Below are positions 63,972-64,000 of a DNA stretch of 64,000 bases, one piece after another. Made by a program: the position numbers and the translations under genes. The DNA comes from Planktothrix tepida PCC 9214. GTDB taxonomy: Bacteria > Cyanobacteriota > Cyanobacteriia > Cyanobacteriales > Microcoleaceae. The stretch lies in the NCBI RefSeq assembly GCF_900009145.1, contig NZ_LN889802.1, positions 441,201-505,200 on the forward strand, read 5' to 3'. The first letter of the stretch is position 1. Each line of letters begins with the position of its first letter. The notes under the pieces are model-generated. The model was given only the letters and a program-made list of their open reading frames with translations. It searched no databases and was not told the origin of the DNA.

Positions 63972-64000
63972 AAAGTGATATTCACAAGCATAATAGGGAG

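Overview
The window is chromosomal DNA from a phycobilisome-containing cyanobacterium. It has a CpcG rod-core linker, a CAAD domain inside valyl-tRNA synthetase, DUF3120 and vMAP-N type proteins, GCGATCGC (HIP1-like) octamers, and arrays of 7-bp short tandem repeats (GGGAACA and TTATCAG types). This pattern fits filamentous non-heterocystous genera such as Planktothrix or Oscillatoria, but the genus is only a guess. No tRNA, CRISPR array or prophage was seen.

Layout. 0-4 kb: sppA, an EamA transporter and treZ. 4-12.4 kb: a minus-strand island of nine genes lying between the plus-strand genes treZ and treY, with a 158-bp MITE-like element at its treZ edge. The island encodes a PqqD-like RRE protein, an HPr-kinase-like kinase, two NTP_transf_5 nucleotidyltransferase-like proteins, three tandem family-2 glycosyltransferases, an SDR and an SMP-30 lactonase. 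12.7-24 kb: treY, two nuclease-fold proteins, an unusual pair of solute-binding proteins (one fused to a multi-pass membrane domain) and treS fused to a maltokinase domain. 24-29.4 kb: small stress-type genes, an intact IS5-like element that truncates a SulP transporter, ppk2, uvsE and DoxX. 29.7-32.3 kb: a triple YflT-module stress protein and a BON lipoprotein. 32.5-35.5 kb: dnaN and dnaA with a DnaA-box cluster between them, a good oriC candidate. 35.7-40.5 kb: an HtrA-type protease, def, three tandem TerD genes and cpcG. 41-50.7 kb: DUF3120, FHA-cyclase, an orphan OmpR regulator, GST, hisG, a REC-EAL protein, an ArsM-like methyltransferase, GT9 and ispD. 51.4-57.5 kb: a 1870-residue CBS/PAS/GAF histidine kinase with its response regulator. 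57.7-64 kb: valS, a 5S rRNA gene with its own promoter and terminator, a DUF433/DUF5615 toxin-antitoxin-like pair and lepA.

The strongest candidate for something undescribed is the 4-12.4 kb island. The PqqD-like RRE protein carries a C-terminal tail (residues 118-148) that resembles a lasso-peptide leader (YxxPxLxxxG type) followed by an acidic core-like segment. Next to it lie a kinase and nucleotidyltransferases of the kinds found as lasso-peptide tailoring genes. No cyclase, leader protease, separate precursor or exporter is present. The genes could form a self-presenting RRE-leader fusion system for phosphorylation, nucleotidylation or glycosylation. That function is inference.

The trehalose genes work together. 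TreY isomerises the end of maltodextrins to a trehalose linkage and TreZ releases trehalose. TreS with its fused maltokinase interconverts trehalose and maltose and probably makes maltose-1-phosphate.
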